This document shows positions 26,996 to 38,393 of a stretch of 64,000 bases of DNA, piece after piece (position 1 is the stretch's first letter; the number at the start of each line of letters is the position of its first letter). The stretch spans positions 7,248,199 to 7,312,198 of the forward strand of contig BROE01000028.1 in assembly GCA_036571765.1 (NCBI GenBank). Reading direction: 5' to 3'. The notes under the pieces are model-generated. The model saw nothing but the letters and a program-made list of their open reading frames with translations. It made no database searches and was not told the DNA's origin. This DNA is from Plecoglossus altivelis. Taxonomy: Eukaryota; Chordata; Actinopteri; Osmeriformes; Plecoglossidae. Made by a program: the position numbers and the translations under genes.

Positions 26996-27541
26996 TCAAG
27001 ACGTTTAGAGATGAGCACGTCTCACCATCAGTTAGCATCCAAGAACATTCCAGTCTCGAGAACAGTCAACGGTAAAGGACTTTTTCCCCCCAAATTCATT
27101 TAGGCAAGACTGATGGGTTTCAGTGTACAGGTGCTGTGTTGTTATGGGCGACCTACAGGCGTCTGTTGGTGTGCTGTCCTTTGGCAAAGCATCAGTTGGG
27201 TGGTGTAGAGATCTTCAGTCGGGTTCAACATCGCTCTCCACGTGAACGAGCCGTCGGTAACATTGGTGCAGCAAGTTCAGAAGATCGACGTTTTCAAACG
27301 TCTGAGGCCACTGGAGAGATTAACAGCCCAGACGGCCAATGATCAACAGGAATTTCGGAACTCTACATAACTTCAACGTAAACCCTGAGACAGAGACATC
27401 AAAATAAACACATGGTACCAAAACAGATTCAGAAACATATTTAAAGAGAGAGAGGAGAGGAAAAAAATAGTAAAAATATGCATCTTCAATCGTGGTTCAC
27501 ATTCTGAGCCGACCAAGTTAAGTTGAGGAAGAAGATACAAA
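26996..27541. repeat. copy A of a duplicated segment flanking the assembly gap
   Basis: 546 bp, from TCAAGACGTTTAGAG to GAGGAAGAAGATACAAA, that reappears immediately after the N run. The differences are almost all one-base indels, as expected from uncorrected long-read sequence rather than a biological duplication. Confidence 0.85.
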
Positions 27542-27581
27542 NNNNNNNNNNNNNNNNNNNNNNNNNNNNNNNNNNNNNNNN
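27542..27581. other. assembly gap (N run)
   Basis: Forty unknown bases, with the flanking sequences repeating each other in the same orientation. Confidence 0.99.
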
Positions 27582-28148
27582 TCAAGACGTTTAGAGAATA
27601 GCAACGTCTCAGCCATCAGTTAGCATCCCAAGAGCATTCCATCTCGGAGAAACAGTCAACGGTAAAATGGACTTTTTCCCCCCAAATTCATTTAGTAGCA
27701 AGAGCTGATGGGTTTCAAGTGTACAGGTGCTCGTGTTGTTAATGGGCGACGCTATCAGGCGTCTGTTGGTGTGTGGCTGTCCTTTGGCAAAGCATCCGTT
27801 GGGGGTGTAGAGATCTTCATTCGGTTCAACATCGCTCTGCCACGTAAACGAGCCGTCGGGTAACCATTGTGCAAGCAAGCTTCAGAAGATCGACGTTTTC
27901 AAAGTCTGAGCACTGGAGAGATAAACAGCCCCCGACGCCAATGTGATCAACAGGAATTTCGAAACTGCTGAACATAACTTCCAACCGTAAACCACTGAGA
28001 CAGAAGACATCAAAAATAAACAATGGTACCAAAACAAGATCAGAAACATATTTAAAGAGATAGAGAGAGGAAAAAATAGTAAAAAATATGCCATCTTCAA
28101 ATCGTGGTCACATTCTGGCGCGACCAGTCAGTTGAGGAAGAAGATACA
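27582..28148. repeat. copy B of a duplicated segment flanking the assembly gap
   Basis: 567 bp, collinear with copy A (26996-27541) over its full length, beginning at the same TCAAGACGTTTAGAG and continuing past its end into unique sequence. It joins the 28150-28891 part of the 3' UTR without interruption, so it may be the correctly placed copy. Confidence 0.85.
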
Positions 28149-30103
28149 AATTTAGTTGACCAAAATTGAGGGAAGCTGGAGTCCAAGTCTAAATATACCA
28201 GGAAGATTGTTCTGTGCACTAAAATCATGCACTTCCCAGAATGAACTCTCCTGACTCCACGCTAGAGAAGACATTTCTCTGAAGTTCCTCTTCAGCACCT
28301 GAGCAGCACAGCAATGCCTCCATACAGGCAGGGTGTGGAACCAGCCAACCAGACATAAACCAGCCGGCCAGGCCCATGACCCAGCGGCCCAAACCAGTCC
28401 GTCAGAGTCTGGACTTCCCCTTCTGGGGTCGATATAAGGAGTTCTACTGACTGGCTTCCTGGTTCTGGTGGACAGGCCCGGACCAGAACTTCCAGTGCCT
28501 GGGGCAGTTGCCTTGGTAACGAGACTTGAAAGAGAAGGTTCCTCTGAGATAGCCGTCTAAGACTGGCCAGACGTTCCAGCGTCTCTCTTCCTGCATCTCT
28601 CTCTGAGCAGTTCATCCAGGCATGATGGTGCGGTTCAGACCAGTCTCTACATGGGGGTGGTTAGACACGCTAGGAAACCGATCAGGTGGGTAGAACCAGG
28701 GCCAGACCAAGGTGAGCTCCCACAGTCTTCCTCCTCGACAGCGGGTTATTGTTGTGGCACTCTGATGCATGTCTGTCCTTGAGTCCAGTTGGGGGAGACG
28801 AGATAACTCCCCCTCCCCCCCCCCCCTCCCGGCATTCTGCAGACTCCGAAGAGAGACGCACGCCTGCATTCCAGACACAGTCGCCGCCGATCTGGGGGGA
28901 AAAAGAGAGAAACGTTAGTTAGGCATGTCGAAAAACTCATGAAGCCTCTGCACGCTGTCTACGGAGTGACCACATGACTCGAGATTTCTCTGTAGAAGAA
29001 TGCAGTCATGAGTAGCTTATCCATGTCCATATTACAAGGCTTATGGACATACCATTAGCAAGGCATAATGACGGGGAACTATTCACATCAAATCCTCCCA
29101 ACAATTTCGGATTAAGCCCTCTGGGTTGGGACCATGAGACATTTCTACATTGAGAAATACATACACTGAAATGTATAATCTACTACACACACACACACAC
29201 ACTTTTATATTGGTCTCCATATGTTTTTATACGGCAGAACATTTCAATTCAGTGATACCGGAGACATGGTTGCTGCACACGTTCCTGTGTTTTGTTCCCT
29301 CAGAGATATTCAAGTTCTTTATTCAGATGGAACATTCTGGAAGCTGTTAAGGGAGGGGGGACCGTGAAATACTCTGAATTAGCATTTTGGAGATAATGCC
29401 TCTGTGATTTAAGAGCTTTTCCTGCCAAAATGGTGTGTTTATGAGAGCGCTGGTGAAAGAGAAAGAAAGAGAGAGAGAGAGAGGGAGAGAGAGAGCGAGA
29501 GAGAGAGAGCGAGAGGGAGAGAGAGAGAGAGCGAGCATGTGTGAGCGTCTGGATGTGTGTGGCCTCTCTTTATAAAGACACTCAGAAATGTCAGTTAGAC
29601 CCTGCTGGGGGCTGTTTAGAAAGCTTGATGAGAGTTCATTAGCATAGCTGCCGGCAGCAGCTTGTAGAAGAGGCTCTTCAGATCCACCTGCCACACGCAG
29701 ACGACACGGACGTCAGCGTCCTAAACAATACACCGCACCGTACAGTACGCTTGGGAAACACGCAGACAAAAGAATCTCCAAAACGCAGACCGTTAGTTTT
29801 CAATAGAACAACAAACAATAGACTCCAGACACAGTGAAGTACAGCAGGGCCACTCGGAGGGAACAGTAGGCCCACAACAGGGACAACACACACACACACA
29901 CACGGTGTAAGTATGTACTGTATGTGCGTGTCATGGGACGTGTTTTTCTGCCGTTTGTAATCTCTGCTGTGTGGCCATCTGAAGTGGCTGACTACCATCG
30001 CTGCTGCTGGCTCCTGTCACAGTCACACTCCCGTTACTGCTCTCCATTACAGGAGTCTTCACGTTGCACAACACCAGACCTCACAGCCTGGCCTTACTGG
30101 GAC

Positions 30104-30152
<49 letters not shown>

Positions 30153-32067
30153 TTCAGACAGCAGAGTCACACCTTCAACCTGAACTGCTCATTAGAGACA
30201 GGAAGAAAAAAAAAATTATACCCACAAGGCACCACACCAAGGCTAAGCTCCTGTCCCTTGTGTCCAACAAACCCCTTCTAACTAGCAAGCAGGGTCAATG
30301 ACTATACTGGCATCAATCACACGACAGACAGCCTCTTATCTCCCCCAGCCTCTGAATGGACACAAGAGGAAGCCATCTCCAACAGCCCGCAGCCAATTAT
30401 TAGACGTCTCTTCATCAGCTGTGGTCGCTTCCAACTCGGACTACAACAACACGGTTCTTCAGAGCCAGATTGCGACACAAAAGGCCGCTGTGCCCGAACA
30501 AGCCCCCCCCCCCCCCCTTCCGAGGGCGCAAACTGACGCAATCCAGATGAATGACCCCGGCGTCGCCTGCACGCGCTCGCTGAAAAGGCCCCCCCCCCTT
30601 TAGTCACGGCGGCTGATGCGTTTTTAAAAACAGTTAATCGAGTTATGTTCCCCGGGTGATTATTCAACGGTGTAGAAGAGCCCTTTTTTCCGTTTTACCT
30701 CTTTTGTGTTGGCAACACGTAGCCAAAAGAGCAGTAAAAACTCTATTAAGTTTATGCTAATGAGACTCCACCGAGGCCCAGAACAGGGCAGATTGATGAC
30801 TCTGGAGACCGCAAAGCACGTGCTCGCCCCCTGTGTGTGTGCAGAGTACACAGATGCTACTATAAAAGGCTCACCGAGTGTGTGTGTTCCTGGTGGTCTC
30901 AGAGGGCAGGCATTAATAAAACATTAGTATTGAGTGGCGAGCCTCTTTCACCCCTTCCGCTCCACCCCCCCCAAGCCCCCACCCATAACCCCCCCCCCCC
31001 CCTGCCTCGCCTCTCCCGAACTGACATCAGCTGTCTGTGGAGACACACTGAAACCCTGCCTGCCCAGGTGGGACCAAGCACAGAGGAGAGGTCAGGACAA
31101 GGTGGTGACAACTAGCCTGGCTCTTAAGACTGCTCGCTGAGTTCTCTCTCTCTCTATCTCTCTCTCTCTCTCACGCACCCGGCCACAAAATTCAGTCTAC
31201 CACAAACCAGCATTTACAACTCATTAGTAATGGAGGTCGATGACACACCCTCATTCCTCCTTAAATTAGAATGAGGATGGCTGGCTTTTTAAAGGAGAGT
31301 CATGCCAGCTATGCAACGCCTGTATGTACACGTGCGCGCGTGTGTGTGTAAGTGAGAGAGAGTGCGTGAGCATATGTGTGTGTGTGTGTGTGTCAACGCT
31401 GCAAGAGAATAACCGTGGTGGTGGTTTCACACTCAATGCAAAACATATAAAATACCCCCACCACCACCACCACCCACACCCCCACCCGCAGCAGCAGCAG
31501 CAGCTGACCCGGTTTCAGACTCGCCGCTCCAAAAGATAAAACACACAGCCCCACACGGGCTTCCCAGAGCGCTTGTCTCTCTGTGACCCAAGTTGACAGC
31601 CTTGGGAGCAGCAGAAATATTTTTAGTTGGCGCTCTTAAGCTGCCAAACACTGCAGAATACGGCCTCTACTTCTCTCTCTCTCTCTCCCTTTCTGTCTCA
31701 TCATAGGCCAACTTCTCTCTCTCTCTCTCACTCTCTCTCTCCTGTTGTTCTCGCCATCTCTCGCTTCATTTCTCTTTGTGTTCCTCAACCTCCCATCCCT
31801 CTCTGGCCACCCCTCCTCCTGCTGTTCCCTGGCATGACCCGGAGACCCGCAGAAAGGTCTGACCGCTCCAGCGCCAAGCTGAGATCCACGCTGGTACAGC
31901 AAGCTTGCCAGTAACCCGAGTCTTTTTCCATGATCCAGACTGTCATTAAAACGTAAAGGCCAGAGGAGAGTAGCAGCAAACTGAAGTCTGTGGGCTTCGG
32001 AAAGGCTTGGGTGACTAGATGTCTCAGCCCAGCCAACCAGCCAGCCTGTCTGTCTCTCTCTCCCTCT

Positions 32068-32200
32068 CTCCAGTCCGCCTGTATCTTCCTCTCTCGCTCT
32101 CTCTCTCCAGTCCGCCTGTATCTCCCTCTCTCGCTCTCTCTCTCCAGTCCGCCTGTATCTCCCTCTCTCGCTCTCTCCCGACCGCCTGTATCTCCCTCTC
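32068..32200. repeat. 37 bp minisatellite (TCCAGTCCGCCTGTATCTCC)
   Basis: Four units of TCCAGTCCGCCTGTATCTYC followed by CTCTCTCGCTCTCTCTC; the last unit diverges (CGACCGCCTG). Confidence 0.9.
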
Positions 32201-33473
32201 CATCCAGCTCTCCACCAGCTGTTTGTGTGAGGCCTGTCTGGGCTGCAGTAGTCTTTCCTACTCCCACAACAAACCAAGTTAGACAACATGCTCTAAATGG
32301 TAAAAAAAGGCTTCTCTTAAATCAGGACCTCCGTTTCCCCTGAGGGAAAGGCTGTGCATCAGGGTGGGTTCGATCGAGCGTGGTTAGGCACTAGCGACAG
32401 GACAGGAGATGGATGCCGGTCCCAGATCGGAGGTTTGTTTGCACGGAGGAACGACTAGGTAGGTCCGGCACTTAGGGTTCTAGCTTGACAACATCCATTT
32501 CCCTGGGAGGACACAGGCCCTTCTGCGTACGCACGCATCCATCTCCTCCTCTGGGACCTGTTTTGTTACCCAATGTACGGGAGTGCAAGAGAATGAGCAA
32601 AAACAGCATCTCCCAGCAGCAGCAGATGCAGTCGACCCGTCGGGAGACTTAAGGCCTGTCAGCTGACAACACGCGCCGCAAATCATGTTTCTCAATCCAG
32701 CTCCCTGACAGTACAGACCCGCTCCCACACAGATCCAAACAGGCCTACACTCATGAAATCTGAACTGGCTTCACGGTCAAGTCTGTGCAACATCCCCCTC
32801 ACCCCCTCCTCACCCCCCAGGCCTGTCCTGGAGGAGACTGTGTCTCAGCACTTATCAGTGTGAGGGTGACAGAACTGGGAGATTAGACACCTGTTGCTTC
32901 CTGGAGGTATCTACCCTGAGGCCTGATAGCACAACTGGATCTTCTGCAGAAACCAGCCAGCCAACCACCCAGGCAGGCAGGCAGGCTGGCAGCCAGCAAG
33001 GCCTTCAGTTCAGCAACCTTGCCAGCCAGCTAAGCCAGCCAAGCCAACCAAACCAGCAAGCATACCAATCTAGTCAGTTACCCAGCAAACGAAACCAACC
33101 AACCAGCCAGCCTGTCTGCCAACCAACCAACCAACCAACCAGCAAACCAAACCAGCCAGCCAGGTAATCAGCCAGCCAGCTGAGCTAAGCTGCCTGCCTG
33201 TCCTGCAAGTACAGACCTGATCCCTGTCTTCCTGTTTGGGGGCAGCTCTGTAATTACCCCCCCGACATTCCTCAAGCTACGCTAGTCGGCCCCAAGCGCT
33301 CGCTCTGTTTATCCAACACCCGGCAGACGCCATAAGATAATGTGTAACCGTAACCGCTGGCAACCATGACAACAGTCAGGGGATTTAAGTGTCCAGCTCC
33401 AGCGGAGCACAACGGACCTCGGCGGTTAAGGAGAGCCAACCAAAATGCTGACTCTTTGTACATAATCATATAT

Positions 33474-33570
33474 TCATTCAGCAGATGATTTTATTCAGAG
33501 AGACATCCAGTACCAGGAGAGATTTGAACCTGGGACAAAACGCTGTGACCGCTGAGCTACATCGTCCCTG
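33474..33570 (-). mobile_element. tRNA-derived SINE fragment
   Basis: On the minus strand there is an A-box-like TAGCTCAGCGG (33550-33560), a B-box-like GGTTCAAATCT (33520-33530) and the tail CTGAATAAAATCATCTGCTG. This is the head-to-tail layout of common teleost tRNA-derived SINEs. The same tail type recurs in the element at 50370. Confidence 0.72.
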
Positions 33571-33582
33571 TGAGCTGAGCTG

Positions 33583-33672
33583 TGCCCAGCCTGTGCCCAG
33601 CCTGTGCCCAGCCTGTGCCCAGCCTGTGCCCAGCCTGTGCCCAGCCTGTGCCCAGCCTGTGCCCAGCCTGTA
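33583..33672. repeat. 11 bp tandem repeat (CCTGTGCCCAG)
   Basis: Eight nearly perfect units next to the SINE head. The SINE ends in GTGAGCTGAGCTGTGCCCAG, so the array may have grown from the element's flank. Confidence 0.93.
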
Positions 33673-34167
33673 CCCTTTCCTCACAGCACATGGAGATCCA
33701 TTCCAGTCATCCATGTGTGGGTGGATTCTTAGAGAACATGAATCAGGAGCGAGATCTCAGCTGCTTGTCAAACGGGTCTACAGAACATCCCTACGGTGTG
33801 CAGGGGACGGAACCGGCTGCTGACCAATAGTAGCTCCTCCACTTTAATATCCATCCTCTGAGCCGGGCCTTTGTAGGGAACACAATGGCCCCCGAAGCTG
33901 GATACAGCCTGTCTCTCCTGTCTGTGATTAATGACACAGCTGGGAGGGTTCAAAAAGGGACTCATGTGGTTCTCACATTCTCCACTCGCCTGTTTCACTA
34001 CCTCCGTGGCTCATGAGATATGCATAAGGGCTGAGCTTCTGACTAAAATCAAAAGAGGAATATATTAACCCCCCCTACCCCTCCCCCAACAGACCAGATA
34101 GGACCAGAGGAGACCAGAGGTGACTTGACTGAACTCACCGATGAGCGCTAGTATCTCTGCTGGGTCT

Positions 34168-35937
34168 CTAGGCTGAGAGGTACTTCCAGGTGCTGACGAA
34201 GGCAGTGGGGATGAGGGAGTAGGGAACGCTGGTCACACTGTCCCAGGTGTCGGTCGAAGGGTCGTAACAGTCCAGGGTCTTGCACCTCTGCGCCCCAAAG
34301 TAACCCCCGACAACGTACAGGCGGTTTCCGGAAGCTACCGCGTGGCAGCTGATCCTCTTCGCCGTCACGTCGCCGAACTTGGACCACTGGTACGTCTCGC
34401 TGTTGAAGCGGTAGGCCGAGCTGGCGGAGAATTCCGTGTCGCCGCCGATCACGACCACGTGGTTCCCCACGACCGCCGCGGCCGTGTAGCGCCACAGCTG
34501 CGGGCAGGACGCCGGCACGGTCCAGCGGTTCTGGCCCGGGTCGTAGCACTGCACCTTGGGGAGCTTGTCTCTGTTGACGCTGGTGCCTCCGAAGGCAAAC
34601 AGCTTGTTCTTGGCGCCGACCACCGCGGCGTTGCTAACGCCCTCTCGGAGAGGAGCGACCAGCGTCCACTTGTTGGTCTGGGGGTCGTACTGCTCCACCT
34701 GTTTGAGAGACACAGACGGGGATGCTGGGAAGGACCCGGCCAGGGAGGTGTGGCCTCCCACCACGTACAGGACGTGGTCCAGTTCGGCGGCCCCATGTCC
34801 GAAGCGAGCGACCAGCATGGGCGCGGCTTTGGACCACTCGTCGTGCAGCGTGTCGTACACCCACACGTCTTTGGAGGCTCCGTTCTCGGAGCCCCGCCCC
34901 CCCGTCACGTAGACCTTGCAGCCGATGGCACAGGCGCTGCACTCCTTGCGCGGGCTGGGGATGTCCGTCTTGGGGGTGATCTCCTTGGTCTTGTGGTCGA
35001 TCATGTACACCTTGTCGCACATGAAGGTCTGCCCGCCCAGGAGGAGCAGAGCCTGGTTCACCTTGCGAGGCCGCGCGCAGAAGCCCGTGACGATGCCGTC
35101 GTTCTGCAGAAGCCTCATCTTGCAGCGCACGGCGTCCTCCACGATCTCCCGGCCCACCTTGTGGCCCATGACCAGCTCCTCGGACGCCACGTTCTTCAGA
35201 AGGTAGCTCTCGGGCAGCAGCGCCAAGCGCACGCAGCGCAGGAGCTCCGGGAGGTCGGCGCTCCTCCTCTCGCCGTCCGCCTTCACCCAGTCGATCACGG
35301 CCTCGTACGCCAGGCTCTCGTCCTCCACCTCCAGCTCCTCGCTGAAGATCAGCTCCTGGAGCTTGTCCTTGGGCAGGTTGAGGAAGTCCTCCGTCCCGTG
35401 GAGGGCGGCGAAGTTGGCCAGACACATCCTCCAGGAGAGCTCGTAGAGACGCTGGCACTGGTGGGCGTCCGACAGCAGCATCATGCCCAGGCAGTTGGAC
35501 GGGTGCAGGTTCTTCTCCAGGAAGTCGGCTGAGGCGTCGCGGATGTCGTGGAACTGGAGCATGTCGCCCGCTTCCAGCAGCGACTCGGCGTTCTCCTCGT
35601 TGATGATGACGCGGGCCGAGTAGGCGTAGTCCAGCAGCAGCTCCAGGACCTCCGGGTGGAGCGAGTCGTGGAAGTTGACCTCGGCGTCGCGGCTCTCCCG
35701 CAGGCCGCCGTTGAACATGGCCTCGAAGTAGCGGCTGCAGGAGGCCAGCACGGCGCGGTGGCAGGGGAAAGAGCGGTTGCCGGCGCGCAGGACCACGTCG
35801 GTGAAGACGCGGCGCTTGCGGAGCAGGTTGAGCTGCGTCAGGAGGCTGTCTGCGTGGGACGTCTTGTGGAAGAGGTGGATGTTCATGGAGCCGGAGCTGG
35901 AACGGGACTTGCGGTTCTCGTGGTTGCTCACAGACAT
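34168..35937 (-). CDS. enc1: ENC1-family BTB-BACK-Kelch protein
   Basis: Complete single-exon coding sequence, 589 residues, the usual length for ENC1 and KLHL25. Members bind actin and the nuclear matrix and serve as substrate adaptors for CUL3 ubiquitin ligases. The N terminus (MSVSNHENRKSRSSSGSMNI) is the family signature. A BTB domain (about 36-145: FTDVVLRAGNRSFPCHRAVL) is followed by BACK (about 150-260) and six Kelch blades, each with its glycine pair (LLLGGQTF, VTGGRGSE, VVGGHTS, AFGGTSV, VIGGDTE, VVGGYFG). The C terminus SLIPTAFVSTWKYLSA matches the family. Residues in the N-terminal and linker regions (HENRKSR, NVASEELV) look closer to ENC1 than to KLHL25, but a teleost paralogue such as enc3 is equally possible. 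The exon probably spans 34139-35945. Splice donor 29 nt after the stop; probable acceptor 8 nt before the ATG. The coding region is strongly GC-rich compared with its flanks, which leaves long spurious frames on the other strand. Confidence 0.93.
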   Translation of the reverse strand: MSVSNHENRKSRSSSGSMNIHLFHKTSHADSLLTQLNLLRKRRVFTDVVLRAGNRSFPCHRAVLASCSRYFEAMFNGGLRESRDAEVNFHDSLHPEVLELLLDYAYSARVIINEENAESLLEAGDMLQFHDIRDASADFLEKNLHPSNCLGMMLLSDAHQCQRLYELSWRMCLANFAALHGTEDFLNLPKDKLQELIFSEELEVEDESLAYEAVIDWVKADGERRSADLPELLRCVRLALLPESYLLKNVASEELVMGHKVGREIVEDAVRCKMRLLQNDGIVTGFCARPRKVNQALLLLGGQTFMCDKVYMIDHKTKEITPKTDIPSPRKECSACAIGCKVYVTGGRGSENGASKDVWVYDTLHDEWSKAAPMLVARFGHGAAELDHVLYVVGGHTSLAGSFPASPSVSLKQVEQYDPQTNKWTLVAPLREGVSNAAVVGAKNKLFAFGGTSVNRDKLPKVQCYDPGQNRWTVPASCPQLWRYTAAAVVGNHVVVIGGDTEFSASSAYRFNSETYQWSKFGDVTAKRISCHAVASGNRLYVVGGYFGAQRCKTLDCYDPSTDTWDSVTSVPYSLIPTAFVSTWKYLSA

Positions 35938-37183
35938 CCTAGGACCTTTGCAAAATCCAAAAACAATGAATTATTCATATGAGCCGAGCACATTTTAGCG
36001 GTTGGCACAATGGGTGGCTTGTGTGATGTAATTGCAGAGAACCAGAACGGAAAAGCTGCAACGGTAGTTTGTTGCAGCTATTAAAGTCGGAGTTGTACTT
36101 CCGGTGAAAAGCAAACCATGAAATATGAATGTTAGTATTATCTAACGTGTCAATGATTAACTCAATACGGTTGTGATCCTGAATTACTTGAAAACAGACC
36201 AACCAGCTATAAACGTTGAATCTTATCAGAAGGATAGGTGAAACAGGAAATGGACTTCGGACTTGAGCAGAGATGAAAGAAGACCTGATAAGCACTGTTC
36301 CAGTAACAAGCGCTGATGTTATGTACACAGTCGTACACTCTGACAGGTCATTTCTCAAATGAAATTGCTCCTTTAAAAAAAAAAAATCGAGAAGACAGCT
36401 GATTTCAAACCGCATAAGCGGTTCATTTCAGTGATTGATGGTGATGAATGTGAAAGCACCTGGGTATGTACAGAACAGCCCTTCCTCGACCTTTATCCGC
36501 ATTTCCCATTTATGAATCACTCTGTGAAACTTGGACTTGGCTAGCGCTCGTTCGAAGGCGCCTGAAGCAAAGCTTTGATGATCCAGAATAAAACCTGACA
36601 CCTCCCCGAACAAGTGCTTGAAGGCAACATTATGCACAGAAGAAAATGTGCAAGACAGATGAAGGGAGTTTGACGTGCATTTGATTAACTACTAATCGAA
36701 TGACAAATCTAACTCTGCCGCATAACTTCATACCTCTCTTCCTATAAAAACATTTGATGGGTACATACATTTGAAGTACGTTTGACAATGTGACTTGTAC
36801 AAGTACGACTGAAATAAAACAAAATAAACTCAATAACAGTGGAACTATAAAAACGGTAAATAAATAAATAAATAAAAAGTTGAACGCATGTATCAATTAT
36901 AATTTACGGGTTAAGACAAGAAGACTGAAATGTGAGACTTCCGAGAGGGGATCGCAACACGACAAGGCGTGAAATCTAATTCGTTCGGTGCAGTAAATGT
37001 AAACCGTGTCAAGCATGCTTAGGCTCAGTTTTCTCCCGAACTTAGCCTGGCAAACATTCATCGCAACAATCGCAAGGGCTGGATCAAAGGATCGGATGTA
37101 AGCCTCAACTAGTAACATTTTTGGAAGCATCGAAGCAAGTATCTTTGTGATTGATAGCCTTCTAAATCACCATCGTCCTTACC

Positions 37184-37510
37184 TTAATCGTTGTCAACCA
37201 GCGTAGCAAAGCGGAAACCCGATAAGTCACCGATGGATGGAATTCCAACTTCTGCAGCAGCAGTTTTGTTCACACTGTCGCTAAAATAACTTTCATCTGA
37301 AGGGAACCAAATTCAAACGGTCTTCGAAATCTTATCATGCTCGAAAATGGATGACCCATCTGTTTCGTTCGCGTTGATATCGATCTGACGGTAAAGGCGA
37401 ATATTCGCAAAGTTCTTCGCAAGGCATCCAGTTGCCAAAGTCGTTCTTGGAGCGTGGTGGAAGAGTGAATACGGTGCGCGCTACTCCGTGCAGTCTTGCT
37501 CGGGCTCGCT
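37184..37510 (-). promoter_or_regulatory. probable ENC1-family 5' UTR exon and promoter side
   Basis: A minus-strand donor, GATTAAG then GTAAGGAC, sits at 37182-37183. It could join to the acceptor AAAG at 35946-35947 in front of the start codon. The upstream end is inferred only from the change to GC-richer sequence around 37440-37520. No TATA box is evident. Confidence 0.35.
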
Positions 37511-38393
37511 CCTCCTACTCAGCCGTGTTCCTGTGCAGTCGTGTCCAATAGTGTCTTAGGGGGGTGGAGGAGGGGAGGAGGGGGGCGATATGAGCAATTA
37601 GCGTGATTAAGCTTGGGGCCATGCATCTTTAAAAAAAAATGTATCGGGCATAGACAAAGACAAATCCTTGTGCATATTTGAGTTGAAGTCAGCGCAGTAT
37701 GTGTAGGCTTATCCTCTGAGTCCTCCGTACACATGCTAGACTATCCTATTGTTATCTGGATACAATCCCTCTATGCTTGTTGCATGCGGGCTTATTATGT
37801 TGCGCGAGATGAGTGGGTTTCGTCTTGGTATACCAAAGGTGTTGCTATAATGTTCCAAACTACACTGTACTAAACCCTGAACTCTAAAATCAGTGGTCGT
37901 TCACACAGTAAGTCACAAGCACCAGCTGATGCAGAACAGTTACTGCGTCAAATCTCATACAAAGTGATTGGGTCAGAAAAAAGTCGTATTTCTTGGGGAA
38001 TATGCGATACTAATGAGTGCCATGTACTCAAAATTGTGATAAATTAGTTTTCATGAACAATGTCTTGGACTCCGGTCGCTCTTCGTCAATGGTAATAGGC
38101 GTGGCGCCATCTAGTGTTAAAGAAGGGGACGTACATGCCAAATGGTTCCAACATCAAGAACGGGACATGCATTTGTTGTGTGACTTTTACTTTGAAAGTT
38201 GTAGAAAACATGATGACGGAAGTTCGTTTTACCACAGATAACTATTAATGGTTGAGGGCTGTGCAAAGGTGGCTGTAACATAAAATGTTTGGACTTTAGA
38301 CTCCTTAAATTGACATGTGCTGCGCATTGGGCGTTGCTAATGCGGGTTTAGGGTTATAGCTCAACAAGTTACTTGTTCTTGCGGCCAGTAACC

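Larger units (their letters stand above)
26555..28891 (-). other. ENC1-family gene, 3' UTR exon
   Basis: The ENC1-family coding exon ends in a good donor (GTGAGT) only 29 nt after its stop codon, so the 3' UTR must continue elsewhere. The best acceptor is at 28892-28894 (TTTTTCCCCCCAG then ATCGGCGG on the minus strand). A polyadenylation signal AATAAA (TTTATT at 26574-26579 on the plus strand) closes the exon about 2.3 kb further on. From memory, ENC1 genes keep their 3' UTR in a separate last exon, which supports this inference. The exon is interrupted by the assembly gap and its duplicated flanks, so its true length is uncertain. Confidence 0.55.
28892..34138 (-). other. ENC1-family 3' UTR intron
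   Basis: 5.2 kb between donor 34137-34138 and acceptor 28892-28894 on the minus strand. It contains (GA)n at 29455-29535, (CA)n at 29890-29905 and 30105-30151, C-tracts near 30505 and 30990, a 37-bp minisatellite at 32068-32200, a degenerate (CCAG/CCAA)n stretch at 32945-33190, a SINE near 33474 and an 11-bp array at 33583-33672. No exon was seen. Confidence 0.5.

Noticed and set aside
31636..32289. 217-codon minus-strand frame with GER/RERE repeats
   Set aside because: Produced by (CT)n and the 37-bp minisatellite in the ENC1-family 3' UTR intron.
34342..35532. 396-codon open frame on the plus strand, opposite the ENC1-family gene
   Set aside because: It is the antisense shadow of a GC-rich coding exon; no family resemblance, and the minus-strand product is unmistakable.
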